From positions 12,346,027 to 12,406,026 of the forward strand of contig NC_087068.1 in assembly GCF_963678635.1 (NCBI RefSeq): a stretch of 60,000 bases of DNA, written 5' to 3'. How positions within the stretch are numbered: the first letter of the stretch is position 1; each line of letters begins with the position of its first letter. Shown piece by piece: positions 35,301-44,804 of the stretch. The DNA comes from Symsagittifera roscoffensis (taxonomy: Eukaryota > Xenacoelomorpha > Acoela > Convolutidae). The notes below the pieces were generated by a model, which was given only the letters and a program-made list of their open reading frames with translations, made no database searches and was not told where the DNA came from. Both the position numbers and the translations under genes were made by a program.

Positions 35301-38300
35301 AGCTGGAGCCATTGAACTTGAGGCTTTACAAATCAGAATTGCCGGCGGCATGGGCTGACATATCTCATGCACTGAGGGGCTTTTACGGACTGGCCGACGT
35401 CCTGATTGTATTGGATGAGGTACTGTTGCTAGAGATATCGAACTTTGCTAGACAACTCAAGTTCAGCCCAGTCATCGGGGACGACCACCCGGCGATAAAC
35501 CAGTTGACGGCCAGCCTGTGGTTCCGGAGTATGGATGTGAAAGTCGCAAATTCCACCAGCAGGTCTAGAGGTCCCAGCAACGAGAGAAGAAATGTGGTCG
35601 AGACGGAGAAACAGTTAGAATCGATGAAATATCGCTTGACTCAAGAGAATGGCTGGTGGCCATTCCTGACACCAAGGCTTGAGAACGTCACGAATAAAAC
35701 GAGGGAGGAAGCACCACTCCTCGTGAAACAAATCTGGAGTTTTCTAGAGAAGCAACTGGAGCTAGCTGAAACGAGAGACATGACGGTGGCTAGATTTGTC
35801 TCGGCCGCCAATGAAGTGACGATTGGAGGATTTTGGAGAGAGCACGCCAACGGCGAATTGAAGACTAGGAGAGATTACGAGATTCTCAAGTTCTTGAGTC
35901 CTTGCTGGGAGAGAGAATTCTTGGCAGGAGTGTTCGGCACCACGGCGACTATCTTCGGAGCCTTCGTACAGGAGATACTGGGCATGTCCATCAGCCTGCT
36001 CTTGGCCCTGTATTCGGTTTACCCCAGATACTTGTTCAACATGGGCCCAGCATACATGTTTAGTCGAGGAGTGGAGACACTTCGAGTTGATGGGTATCTG
36101 GCACTAGTACTCTTGACCCATGGGGAATTGGTGTCGTTTCATCGGTTAATGGAATATGGAGAACCTCTGTCTATGGGGAGAGTCCACACGAGCATTGAAA
36201 CCAGCTCCTACAAGTGTGCCGCAGGGTTGAAGACACTGCTGGTGCAATACCTCATGATGCAGAATCGATACATGACGGGTGAAGATGAGAACCCAACCTC
36301 GAGAGAAGAATGGGAGAAGGCGAACAGAGGGATGCCTCTGTTGACGGACCTGTGCCTGGCAATGAGGTCGGACCCAATGGGGATAATCCGAGGTCTAGAG
36401 GAGGTGGTGACCTGCATCTATGGTCCAGCAGTGACGTACGCGTTTCCAGATCCCCTGGTGATAACGTATCGTCACTCGGTGACGCACTTGAGTCTCATCA
36501 GCGTACTGGATGGTACAGCGCTGAATTGGTGTCAGCAGGAGGTGCTCAGGGCGCGTATGAGCAACACGGTACTCTTCGGAAAAGTGAAAGATGCCGAGAT
36601 GATGGTGTGCAACTTCAGGGGACAAATGCAATGTAGAATGGGAGGCAAGCGAGAGGGCCCCATTGAAATGTATCCAAAGTTTTGGAACCTAAACCCATTG
36701 ACGGCCGACGGACGAGAAGTCTTGAGAATCCCCGCCTGGAAGGAGTGCTTTGCACTAGTCAAGAGGGAGCTGGAGGCCATAATGGAGAAAGAAATCCTAC
36801 CAGCCACCATGCCTGAGTTCCCGACAGTCAGGAGGATGACCTTGGGAATGAATAGTCCCTTGGTGGTTCCCTCCATAATGGCGAAGATGATGACGGAGGA
36901 AACGCAGAGGCATTTCACGGATGGCTGGGATCCCCTGTTCATCGGCTACACGGCGGCAGTCTACTTCCACATCAGCGAGATGAAGGTAAATTCGTGGACG
37001 ACGCAAGCGAAAAAGAGTAGAGGTTCGCAGCCCCCTGGATATGAAGTGCGGAAAGTCTTGAGGACTCTTGAGAAGGAAGGACTTGAGAATATGCTACCCA
37101 TATGGGATGATGGCAGGATGATCGTGATGGAGGGGCACGTCGCATTGGTGGACGAAATGAAATTTGCCACGAGAAAATACAAGGCACCCTATGGCTTGGA
37201 ACAAGTAGAAGTGACACAGGAGGGAACAGAACTAGATGCAGCAGGTCAACTGCATGTAGCCCTGACCGAATATAAAAAGCTGGATCCTACGACACCGTCA
37301 CCACTGTCTGTAGACACGCCTGGAGACAAGAGGAGTGGACCTGTTGAGGATCGATTCAAAAGAATTCTCGAGAGAAGAAGAAATGAATCAGAGGAAGAGA
37401 GTATGGATGAAACTCTCAGTGAAGCTGGAGAAGACATGGAGGTGGGGAATACGCCTGAACCAGGGCCATCAGGGGAGGAACTCACCACTCAAGAGCTGTT
37501 GAAAGACTTGAGCGAAGAGAATTGGGCAGATACTGCCACCCCACCTCTGAACCCGTCCCCGCGGAAGAACCTAGAGTTGCCATTGTCAGGTGAGACCTTC
37601 AATATGGGGATGTTACTCTTGAGCTCGGAGGAAAGGGAGAAGAACACGTTCGAAGGGAACAGGGACATATTCTTGGGATCTCTCGAGGATGACGCTTGGC
37701 AGGAATTCCTGGGGGAATTCAATCGAGAAGTGGGCAGCGAGACGACGCTGGACAAGTTCAAGAAGGAACTGTGGGACGCAGTAGTGAGATTCGGGGAACC
37801 GCTCCTGATAGGAACGGGCCTGGATGAGAAAGCAAGAAAAGAGCTGCTGAACAAGCTAGTCGAGCTGAGGAACGCACGATCGAAGACTAGAAAAGAGAAA
37901 TGTGAGGACAGCTCTACTCTGAAACAAAAAACTGTGGATAAAATGGTTGATGATATAAAAAGGGATAAGGTTGGGACTAGTAATATGATTAAAAGTACTA
38001 ATATCCTTAAGGCTCGAGCAGGGGGGAGGCAAGAGTTGGAAGGAGTGGATGGAGAGGTCGAATCAATGATGATAGCCACAACACCCTCGAGCAGAGATGT
38101 GAAGACTCGCAAGAGGAAGAGAGAAGTGGAAGGATGGGGTAGTCCTTCAGTGGATGCTGTTTCGGAAGGAAACTTGAGAGAGACGGCGCCCATCGTTTTG
38201 GCCCGATGCAAGACGGCGGCATACAAGAACAGCTCGGAGCTCAGGAAACCACTTGAAGTAGAAAAGGAAATAGAGGTTTCCACCAGTTCGACGTCAGAAG

Positions 38301-41227
38301 AAGACTTCAAGCCTCAGAAGGTAAACGTGAAGAGAGGTTCAACGAACGGACAGGTAGGGGAAGTGGAGATCGGCAAAGAATGGATCTCGAAGGCACATCA
38401 GGACATGGGCAAACAAGTGACGAGTGATCCATTGGAGAGGAACAAGACGAGGAACACTTCCCGGACGTGGTGGGTGGCCCTCGAAACATTGAAGGAAATG
38501 GAGGACTGCTTGAAGAAGTTGGACAGTGGAATAGCTCGCAGGCGACGCAATTGGGCCACCCAGCAAAAAGCCGAGGTTAATAAGATAGAGATGGCAAGTC
38601 ATCTGAAGAGGTCCTGGCAGAGTTTGTTGAAGGATCATTTTGAAGAGGCGATGAGAACATCCTCATCAGCACCGCCACTAATGGCGAATCCCTTCGTTAG
38701 AACTGCGGGACAATTAATGTTCACCTGGAGTCTGGTGGGAATAGAGTTGGAGACATTGACCTCGTATGACAGGCTGAAGTTGGGAAGCAAGAAGCTAGAG
38801 GTGTATCAGGCACTGATGCAACACGTGGCCAGGGACAATTCAGGCTTGAGCCTGGCTAGAAGAAAAGATGCCACATGTTTCTTGAGATGGACAATGTCAA
38901 TGATGTCTGATAGCACCATCCTGGCATGCCACCAGAGAGCAAGTGGAAGTAAAACCATGGAGAGAAGAGTCTCAACGATCATCTTGAACGTATATCAGAG
39001 TACAGGAATAGAGAAAGAAGATGGTTCCAGACTATCCTTAGAGAACCATCGAAAGCTGGACGAGGTACGGAGGTTCTCTAATAAGAAGTTCGAGGAAGAA
39101 CATGATGTTCACCGTAACCTGGCCTCGTCAGAACAGTACTCGAGACTCAGTGAGAAGGGGGAATACCAATATGTGTCTGGAGTGATGGGAATAGCCTACA
39201 ATCCCTTCTTAGACTCGGAAACTGGAGGAGCCCACAGAAACCATGAGGTAGCGGAGCTACTGAAGTTTTGGACAGAAAGAATAATGGAAATAGACGCGGT
39301 GGAAAAAGAGGGGCCGAGCCTGGGCCTGATTCTTGAGAAAACACCAGAGGTGATAAGCATACCGCGCTCAAACAAGAGAGTTGAAGTGAACATTGGCGGT
39401 GGAAATGGCTTGTTAACCACGAACTTGGGAGTGATATGGAAGCTACTAAGACCCTCCTGGTGTCCACATCCCCATGCAAGTCTAATCGAGGAAACCACAG
39501 AGCGAGTGAGGTTAGCACCAACGGAAGATGAAGATCTGGCGAAGTTGAGTGTGCTACATAAGCTAATCACGCCCCAGATGCAAGAGCCAAGCGAAAGGAC
39601 GAGCGACCCCGGGTCAGCAAAGAAATTGGAGCCGGGTAGCTGTCTGGATTCGACGTGTGGGAACGGAGAGCACATCTGCGATGGACGGTCATGCGTCAGA
39701 ATACTGTCGTTTCAAAAAGAAGACATGGTCACTTGGTTCGAAGACATCACAGAAAGGGAGAAAAGTGAAGTGCAAATAATAGCGGAATGTTACGCGAGAA
39801 CCACGGTGAATATAGCGACAGCTCTCGGATTCTTCTCGAGAATGTGTGGTCTGCAGGCACTGGAGAGACTGGAGTCTGAACATCATTTAGTGACGGCGTT
39901 GAGCGTAGAATCATGGCCCGGGGTGTTGCAGGTGACTCAAAAACACATCCGGAGCTGGAAGGTTGGTCTTGAGGCGGAAATGGGATTTCCCATGAGCGAA
40001 GCTTATGGCTTGCCATTGAACGCGAAATCGCTGATAGGGTCAATGATGGCCAACTTGTGCGGAAGTCACTACCCGCTACACATGGCGATGGTGGAAGTGT
40101 CCAGCCAGAGAATACTGGTGGACAAGGCCTTCTCAGTGCCCAAGTGCGTGAGGTTGGCTCGGATGTCGCATCACTCGCACAAGTTGTTGAGAAAAATCAA
40201 AGGGACAGTACCAAAAGAATTGAGAGATGACTTAAGCGAAATCTGGGGAGAAGATCTTCTGAAGTTGGAAAGAGAAAACACGAGCGATCACGAGAGACAA
40301 AACGTGATCGGGAAACCTGTGGGAAGTACTCCGAACCTGGAAGACAACGACACGATGCACGAGAAAATGATGGAGCTTGAGCCTCTCTTGGAAGCCTCAG
40401 GGGAGCGTAATCTCAGGAGCATTGAGATCTCTCATGGGGAATGCCCATGCCACTGTTTGGCACAAACGGTGTGGTATCCAGATCACAAGAACCTTTGCCT
40501 GGTGTGGGATGTGGAAGAGATTCGGTCGATCGGACTACCGGATCACCGGCAGAAGGTGACGCTCTTAGTAGTGAGTACGATGTTAGCTCTGAGATGGATA
40601 GAAGAGAATATAACGAAGTATCGGGAGGCGACGACGTCAACGGCTGAGTCAATATACGCGATAGACTACAGCAGGAGACTCGAGTTGTTTGAGACTGCGT
40701 GCAAAGTACTCGCCATACCGACGGAAGTCAGGCACGTATGGAGTCGCTTGAGGTACTTTCCATGGTTTCGGGCGACACTGACGTCTTGGTTGTACATGAC
40801 AACGAAAGATCACATGAGAAAACATCAAAAAGAGTATCGACAGTTCCAGGCCGAGATTGGGCCGGAAGCTTTCAAGAGACCCCTGCTAACCCATCGTAAT
40901 GCGATCACGACGGGATGGAAAAGAGTGGGTAAGATGTCTAGAGACAATACCAAAGCGAGGGAGTCGATACTAGAGGAAGACCTGGCGAAGAACGTGAGCT
41001 TGAGCCTGCACAACTCCTTTTGCTTGAACCGAGAAGCTAGGGTGAAGGTACTACCCAACCAAGCAAAGAGATTGCAGGAGCAGAGAGAATGGATGCGATC
41101 CTATGAACAGCTGAAGGCTTGGGAGGAGATTGTGATTAGTTCCGATGATGAAGAGGAACTGTTGAGACAGTTTGCCGCATCTAGCACTTCAGGATGCAGT
41201 ACCTCCAAGGCGAAGAGTACGAGATGA
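32348..41227 (+). CDS. Giant ORF2: SGNH-hydrolase protein of 2959 residues (copy 2)
   Basis: Start chosen at MADRFW because copy 1 starts there too; an in-frame ATG 45 bp upstream (32303) has no counterpart. A coiled coil spans residues about 150-255. An SGNH (GDSL) hydrolase follows, with block I IIGDSL (Ser 417), block III GTND (Asn 466) and block V DGIHF (Asp 560, His 563). A second, degenerate SGNH-like domain (about 835-1060) has AGSD, AGMND and DDHP. The rest matches no family I know. It includes an acidic Ser/Glu linker (about 1670-1730), a basic KTRKRKRE patch near 1918, a cysteine cluster (C2432, C2437, C2444, C2449), HGECPCHC (from 2696) and EEIVISSDDEEE near 2927. No signal peptide or membrane helix is evident. 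SGNH enzymes hydrolyse esters; the substrate here is unknown. Retrotransposon esterase domains are established in CR1-type LINEs. Confidence 0.85.
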   Translation: MADRFWNSVPAALKKPTLDELYRRLRDLDYTQIDERMAVMLNAILQLEDQGECRESATEAVLMVGYTTEGISNREQTRWLSWNADGGVRGFDLARNPGLSNNTEHGAGEFPLPTRPTARSTGQSSSKVPSMSRAQQTTEAYPDLGVLKKELEKALKERNKANLDRDQAKLDREKLQLERDQAVDERDQTSKLLEMLRAEHQQELRVRENVANRDQLKSELERIEQRQRELDAQKGVRSNERVVTSSRPESRMEVDEAPRARGRFNLDREAREHMSEGLEVWIPNDVTPSLRNLETQPVRPLMDVVLPGYTPTSTSSGSQVSGASSRLKELGEKLQQQSRERSTRPELPPTWREQPVRNVVIASYKKNTEGNYHRHNRLDWSAEQGARRDCFHDAAWVEYLAPPRVPEGAVHLIIGDSLVRVLTQIRSHWQTGVLSFAGAATPQMLATLDMLGMTKVYTVTLMVGTNDVSRGEARKVARLCDKMSCLLEELRIQMDPILLTVCTVPYNMMFDQHALEMNQKVRSLNKMIRDIHRKSVLPLRLLDIAERMEKKGFPEDTSKDGIHFDRPRGAEWLNDVFQEHINTLEADLLETAQFTLGPPPNPPFLASRALAGRLGARVDTRDSSRSNQTRLQSATPMESEEVESSTPPGSAMSSVVVADGRREKKSMETARLRYPEKVKELDLESLECRRELAETLGIERVSHEDLNRHHCIDWLKAHEAQFSRAKLMETTDLTGIPTKTIMGPINYRPLKLLGGPGLITEPPKHRTGIARIRLATPAQLKVVDKLLNPGGMELPDAAYEGPKLAEDPRYGKPCGGTQLAKTLAVYDRADPAAARVVIVAGSDFEGTSPKLFWPETLVYSLPGAELNQMLTLVVAIKSEMPCEPELLMFAGMNDHLHAMGLLEQLKGKEIPTSKKIWEAIQALFAAMNEVQENVASRFGSKTKVVFTTSPGYANMPPALQFVYAVLILIAEGSEWRILMAAPNRELEPLNLRLYKSELPAAWADISHALRGFYGLADVLIVLDEVLLLEISNFARQLKFSPVIGDDHPAINQLTASLWFRSMDVKVANSTSRSRGPSNERRNVVETEKQLESMKYRLTQENGWWPFLTPRLENVTNKTREEAPLLVKQIWSFLEKQLELAETRDMTVARFVSAANEVTIGGFWREHANGELKTRRDYEILKFLSPCWEREFLAGVFGTTATIFGAFVQEILGMSISLLLALYSVYPRYLFNMGPAYMFSRGVETLRVDGYLALVLLTHGELVSFHRLMEYGEPLSMGRVHTSIETSSYKCAAGLKTLLVQYLMMQNRYMTGEDENPTSREEWEKANRGMPLLTDLCLAMRSDPMGIIRGLEEVVTCIYGPAVTYAFPDPLVITYRHSVTHLSLISVLDGTALNWCQQEVLRARMSNTVLFGKVKDAEMMVCNFRGQMQCRMGGKREGPIEMYPKFWNLNPLTADGREVLRIPAWKECFALVKRELEAIMEKEILPATMPEFPTVRRMTLGMNSPLVVPSIMAKMMTEETQRHFTDGWDPLFIGYTAAVYFHISEMKVNSWTTQAKKSRGSQPPGYEVRKVLRTLEKEGLENMLPIWDDGRMIVMEGHVALVDEMKFATRKYKAPYGLEQVEVTQEGTELDAAGQLHVALTEYKKLDPTTPSPLSVDTPGDKRSGPVEDRFKRILERRRNESEEESMDETLSEAGEDMEVGNTPEPGPSGEELTTQELLKDLSEENWADTATPPLNPSPRKNLELPLSGETFNMGMLLLSSEEREKNTFEGNRDIFLGSLEDDAWQEFLGEFNREVGSETTLDKFKKELWDAVVRFGEPLLIGTGLDEKARKELLNKLVELRNARSKTRKEKCEDSSTLKQKTVDKMVDDIKRDKVGTSNMIKSTNILKARAGGRQELEGVDGEVESMMIATTPSSRDVKTRKRKREVEGWGSPSVDAVSEGNLRETAPIVLARCKTAAYKNSSELRKPLEVEKEIEVSTSSTSEEDFKPQKVNVKRGSTNGQVGEVEIGKEWISKAHQDMGKQVTSDPLERNKTRNTSRTWWVALETLKEMEDCLKKLDSGIARRRRNWATQQKAEVNKIEMASHLKRSWQSLLKDHFEEAMRTSSSAPPLMANPFVRTAGQLMFTWSLVGIELETLTSYDRLKLGSKKLEVYQALMQHVARDNSGLSLARRKDATCFLRWTMSMMSDSTILACHQRASGSKTMERRVSTIILNVYQSTGIEKEDGSRLSLENHRKLDEVRRFSNKKFEEEHDVHRNLASSEQYSRLSEKGEYQYVSGVMGIAYNPFLDSETGGAHRNHEVAELLKFWTERIMEIDAVEKEGPSLGLILEKTPEVISIPRSNKRVEVNIGGGNGLLTTNLGVIWKLLRPSWCPHPHASLIEETTERVRLAPTEDEDLAKLSVLHKLITPQMQEPSERTSDPGSAKKLEPGSCLDSTCGNGEHICDGRSCVRILSFQKEDMVTWFEDITEREKSEVQIIAECYARTTVNIATALGFFSRMCGLQALERLESEHHLVTALSVESWPGVLQVTQKHIRSWKVGLEAEMGFPMSEAYGLPLNAKSLIGSMMANLCGSHYPLHMAMVEVSSQRILVDKAFSVPKCVRLARMSHHSHKLLRKIKGTVPKELRDDLSEIWGEDLLKLERENTSDHERQNVIGKPVGSTPNLEDNDTMHEKMMELEPLLEASGERNLRSIEISHGECPCHCLAQTVWYPDHKNLCLVWDVEEIRSIGLPDHRQKVTLLVVSTMLALRWIEENITKYREATTSTAESIYAIDYSRRLELFETACKVLAIPTEVRHVWSRLRYFPWFRATLTSWLYMTTKDHMRKHQKEYRQFQAEIGPEAFKRPLLTHRNAITTGWKRVGKMSRDNTKARESILEEDLAKNVSLSLHNSFCLNREARVKVLPNQAKRLQEQREWMRSYEQLKAWEEIVISSDDEEELLRQFAASSTSGCSTSKAKSTR

Positions 41228-41657
41228 ATGGGCAAATCGGATGGATCTTGAGTCTTGAGAGGGAAGGGGGGCTTGAGCGTGGATCCGAGTGAAACTTGGA
41301 TTCACGAAAAAGAAATTTTAACAAAGCAAATATTGTTACTAATATACTATATTTATTATATAAATCGAAATGCTGCATGACAATTTCCTGATTGAATAGG
41401 ACAAAAGAGATTTTAAAATGATTGGCTTGAAAAGCGAAAATTCAAGGGTGCAGGTGTATGCAGATTTTGGTTGCTGTTTAGCAATAGTGTGGAAATTTTA
41501 AATGGCTGTGAATTTTGGGGTGTAGATAAGCTTAAATCTGCTGCAAACTTCTGTAAATGACCACTGGCACTGTATCTTGAGCAACACTCGGTTTTTCTGG
41601 GACTCACTGGCAGAAGACAGCGCGCGATGAGGACATCGATCTCGAGTCCGGGGAGTA
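41228..41657 (+). other. 3' UTR and polypurine tract, copy 2
   Basis: Non-coding, starting with a cluster of CTTGAG hexamers just past the ORF2 stop. It ends in tccggggagta directly before the 3' LTR, a weak polypurine tract. Confidence 0.6.
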
Positions 41658-43030
41658 TGTGCCAGTCGGTCATATTTGGAAGTTTGACCTTGAGAGAAGC
41701 AAAAAAACACTTGATTTTGGAGTGAAATTTAATTTTTCAAAATTTCGAATGGAACCTGTCATGCACGATTTTCTCGCGAGAACTGAAAATCAGAAAAAGA
41801 GAGCAGAACAATTTCAGAACAATTGAGACACACACGCGGGAAAGTTGTAAGAAAAAGCAGTAGGAAATTGCTATTCGCAATTTCCATCACTATCATAATC
41901 GAGAGTAGAGCTGTCCCATCTGTGACAGAGACGAGAGCATTCCCACGAATTGGATTATAGCGACTGGAGTGTTATTCGGAACTGGACTAGAGTGAACCTT
42001 CGGTGGAAAGGTGGACAGCTTGAGTGTCCTAATGGTTCACAAGAAAACTATTGTCTAGAGTATAAACTCGTTCTCATTGTCAAAACTATAAAACATTAGA
42101 CTCATTTAATTGCGTTATTTAATTCTTGAGTTAATTACCGACTGGATTATTTCCCACTTCTTGAGCGTGCTACTATGTGAGTACAAATTTAAATTCCTAG
42201 AGTGTGTTTTATGATTGTTATGTTGAGGTAAGGCGAGTTTTAGGTTGATCCATCTGAAATGGATCAAAGTTACACTGTCTAATAAAAAGTAACTTAACGG
42301 ATTGTTCCAACCCGGTTTTTAACGGCGTTCATGTATTTTGGGTATCTAGAGACCTAAGTATGGGGACGTTTCTAATTCTAGAGTGGGGGGATATTTTAGT
42401 AGTAGCCTTTAAGCTGTAACGGGTCGTAGTCTCATGTCACAAGCGAACCGAACTGGCTCCGACCGTTCTTGAGGTAGAAAAACACAAGAGATGGTGTCCC
42501 TGACCCTTGAGCCAGTGGTTATAGGGCCTATTTTTCTTAAGCCTCATGTGTGACTGCAGTAGACGAATGTTACATAGTGTTTTTATGGCGCTCCTGGGTG
42601 TTTACGACATCAAGACTACGGAGTTGAACCCACTTGAGACAGCTTCGGGCTGAATGCCCATTCTAGAGTACCGGCGGTACGGTTCGACAGGAACGTGCAA
42701 ACCTTCCGGTTGTACCGTGATAGCTTTTTAAGAAAACTCGAGAAAATTTCCTGGTACGCTCTCCGAACGAGGCTTAGCTAACCGAGTAAAGGGGGGCAAC
42801 TAGGGAGACAAAAACACGAGCAAAAAGACAAAAAAAAAACAAAAACCAAAAAAGGAATAGAAAAAGGAACAAAAACCATAAAACGAAAAAAGACAGTGAC
42901 TTTGACACCAGATTAGTTGGATCAAACCTTTATATTAATTAAATAGTATACCCATACTGTTTTACAAGTTCGATCGTTTCGATCAACCTAGCAATTTAAA
43001 CCAGTAAACTGAATAAAGTGCCCGAAGTGG
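41658..43030 (+). repeat. 3' LTR of copy 2
   Basis: Matches 20775-22148 over its whole length with about three differences. The match ends at cccgaagtgg (43030); the true LTR end is probably 43027. The following sequence is neither the rest of copy 1's LTR nor a repeat of the agagac that precedes the 5' LTR. Confidence 0.88.
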
Positions 43031-43167
43031 CCGAAGATAACGCAATTAAATTCGGTTATTCATCCTTCACTTGATCCCCCCTCTTACCAGACCCAGGATA
43101 AATCTTAAACTTAGTAAGTTTAAAATAGTATCTAACGAACTACTCGCGTTCTAATTATGGGTGTTAG
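43031..43167. other. Unassigned sequence right of copy 2
   Basis: I recognise nothing in it. It begins ccgaagataac, sharing ccgaag with the LTR end, which may mark the join of a rearrangement. Confidence 0.4.
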
Positions 43168-43432
43168 AATTTATAGAGCCTACGATAACTACTGCGAGGA
43201 ATTGTTAGAACCGGACGGAGTGGTGTATCACTCTTATCTACTTTAGTCAAACCGTATAACTTATCGCGCTGAGCTACATTAGTTCTGAGTTTTGAATAAA
43301 TTTAATCACTTATTAGTTCTTGTTTTTTTAATTTGAGTAGTGTATTTTTGATATCTTTTTTTACTCACAAGATCAAACTATCTGTGCAATTTTTGCTTTC
43401 TGTAAACTGCTGGCAATTTCAAATTTCTAGCA
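43168..43432 (-). pseudogene. Penelope-like element RT fragment (finger part), displaced copy
   Basis: Nearly identical to 44277-44541, 1.1 kb to the right. On the minus strand it reads QRDKLYGLTKVDKSDTPLRP, the pattern of Penelope-like reverse transcriptases (YGLPKxHK...PLRPI). An in-frame stop lies upstream of this. A giant-element LTR fragment separates it from the rest of the Penelope copy. Confidence 0.65.
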
Positions 43433-43910
43433 GTAGACTCATTTAATTGCGTTATTTAATTCTTGAGTTAATTACCGACTGGATTATTTCCCACTTCTTG
43501 AGCGTGCTACGATGTGAGTACCCAATTTAGATTTCTAGAGTGTGTTTTATGATTTTTATGTTGAGGTTAGGCGAGTTTTAGGTTGATCCATCTGAAATGG
43601 ATCAAAGTTCCACTTTCTAATAAAAAGTAACTTAACGGATTGTTCCGACCCGGTTTTTAACGGCGTTCATGTTTTTTGGGTATCTAGAGACCTAAGTATG
43701 GGGACGTTCTTATTTCTAGAGTGGGGGGATATTTTGGTAGTAGCCTTCAAGCTGTAACGGGTTGTAGTCTCATGTCACAAGCGAACCGAATTGGCTCCGA
43801 CTGATTTGAGGTAGAAAAACACAAGAGATAGTGTCCCTGACTCTTGAGCCAATGGTTATAGGGCCTATTTTTCTTAAGCCTCATGTGTGACTACAGTAGA
43901 CGAATGTTAC
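43433..43910 (+). repeat. Solo fragment of a giant-element LTR
   Basis: Matches the LTR interior (20775-22145) from tagactcatttaattgcg to gacgaatgttac, about 475 bp, same orientation as both copies. The first 75 bp agree with copy 2's LTR. The stretch gatgtgagtacccaatttag agrees with copy 1's LTR instead, so it is a third, mosaic lineage. It spans the tatctagagacctaag junction uninterrupted, so it is not the missing remainder of copy 1's LTR. Confidence 0.85.
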
Positions 43911-44745
43911 AATCTTTAATTACCTCCATCAAAGGAATGCATCCAAATATTAGTCAAAATTACTGCCAGGGTTGCATTCATGGCTAACCCATCCTTCTGA
44001 CCTTGCGATGTTGTATTGCTTTTGAAATAAACATTTGTCACGGCTAACTTAAGCTGCTTTTTAAGTGTTGAATGCTCAATATCTGGTGCGTAATCAGTTT
44101 TATAATATTCACGTAAGACAATCTCAATTGCTTCCGATACGGGAACGTTTGTGTACATTTTCTTGATGTCTTGTGAAACAATTTGTTCAGTTTTGTCCAG
44201 TATTAGTTTTTCGAGCTTTTATGAGCGTCTATTATTTTTAAAATTTGCGCTAGGAACCTTTTGAAAAAGGGGGTCAAAAATTTATAGAGCCTACGATAAC
44301 TACTGCGAGGAATTGTTAGAACCGGACGGAGTGGTGTATCACTCTTATCTACTTTAGTCAAACCGTATAACTTATCGCGCTGAGCTACATTAGTTCTGAG
44401 TTTTGAATAAATTTAATCACTTATTAGTTCTTGTTTTTTTAATTTGAGTAGTGTATTTTTGATATCTTTTTTTACTCACAAGATCAAACTATCTGTGCAA
44501 TTTTTGCTTTCTGTAAACTGCTGGCAATTTCAAATTTCTAGTTTTTTTGTCATTAGTTTTCCTTTTCACGACACAAAATCCATTGCCAAAGTCCTAAGGT
44601 ACAGCAAAAAGATCATTTTCTTTCAAAGTTTTCACCATTCTTGAAAGTGCACGTTCAATTGGTTTTTCTCTGATGTTCCTTGCGTACCACTTTGCCGAGG
44701 CTTCTATATCACAGAGTTTTTCCCCTCTATTCCATTCTCACAAAT
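43911..44745 (-). pseudogene. Penelope-like element reverse transcriptase, partial and broken
   Basis: Reading leftward on the minus strand, the RT N-terminus comes first (ENDLFAVP, a TAG, then DFGNGFCVVKRK). The finger motif YGLTKVDK...PLRP follows (44277-44541), then LTPFFKRFLAQILKII, a frame change, and QDIKKMYTNVPVSEAIEIV with the palm Asp. GQKDGLAMNATLAVILTNIWM matches the Q..G.AMGSPL motif, with the GSP changed. The catalytic YADD motif and endonuclease are absent. Penelope-like elements are telomerase-related retroelements. This one is a dead fragment. Confidence 0.75.
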
Positions 44746-44804
44746 ATTTCATTCGAATAATCTGGGTGAAGTTGCGATCGCTTTGCGCACTGCAGAAACA
44801 ATAT

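Larger units (their letters stand above)
20775..43030 (+). mobile_element. Giant Ty3/Gypsy retrotransposon, copy 2 (young, RT-deleted)
   Basis: Bounded by two direct LTRs of about 1.37 kb (20775-22145 and 41658-about 43028) that differ by two substitutions and one small indel in an A-run. The order is LTR, PBS-like site, leader with 70-bp repeats and a minisatellite, Gag-Pol, spacer, ORF2, 3' UTR, LTR. Gag, protease, integrase, the Pol tail and ORF2 are open. A deletion equivalent to copy 1 bases 5457-6642 removes RT and most of RNase H and shifts the frame. The element is inserted inside copy 1's 3' LTR. No target-site duplication is recognisable. Confidence 0.88.

Noticed and set aside
37489-38310. 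Long minus-strand ORFs inside ORF2 and gag (also 16151-17017, 2405-3022, 25103-25720)
   Set aside because: They are shadows of the strongly supported plus-strand frames and show no domain features.
32348-41227. ORF2 as an envelope gene
   Set aside because: No signal peptide, membrane anchor or fusion-type hydrophobic segment is visible. The hydrophobic stretches in the middle are short and the protein has nuclear-type motifs.
43433-43910. Remainder of copy 1's 3' LTR displaced by copy 2
   Set aside because: It contains sequence from both sides of the insertion point in one uninterrupted run.
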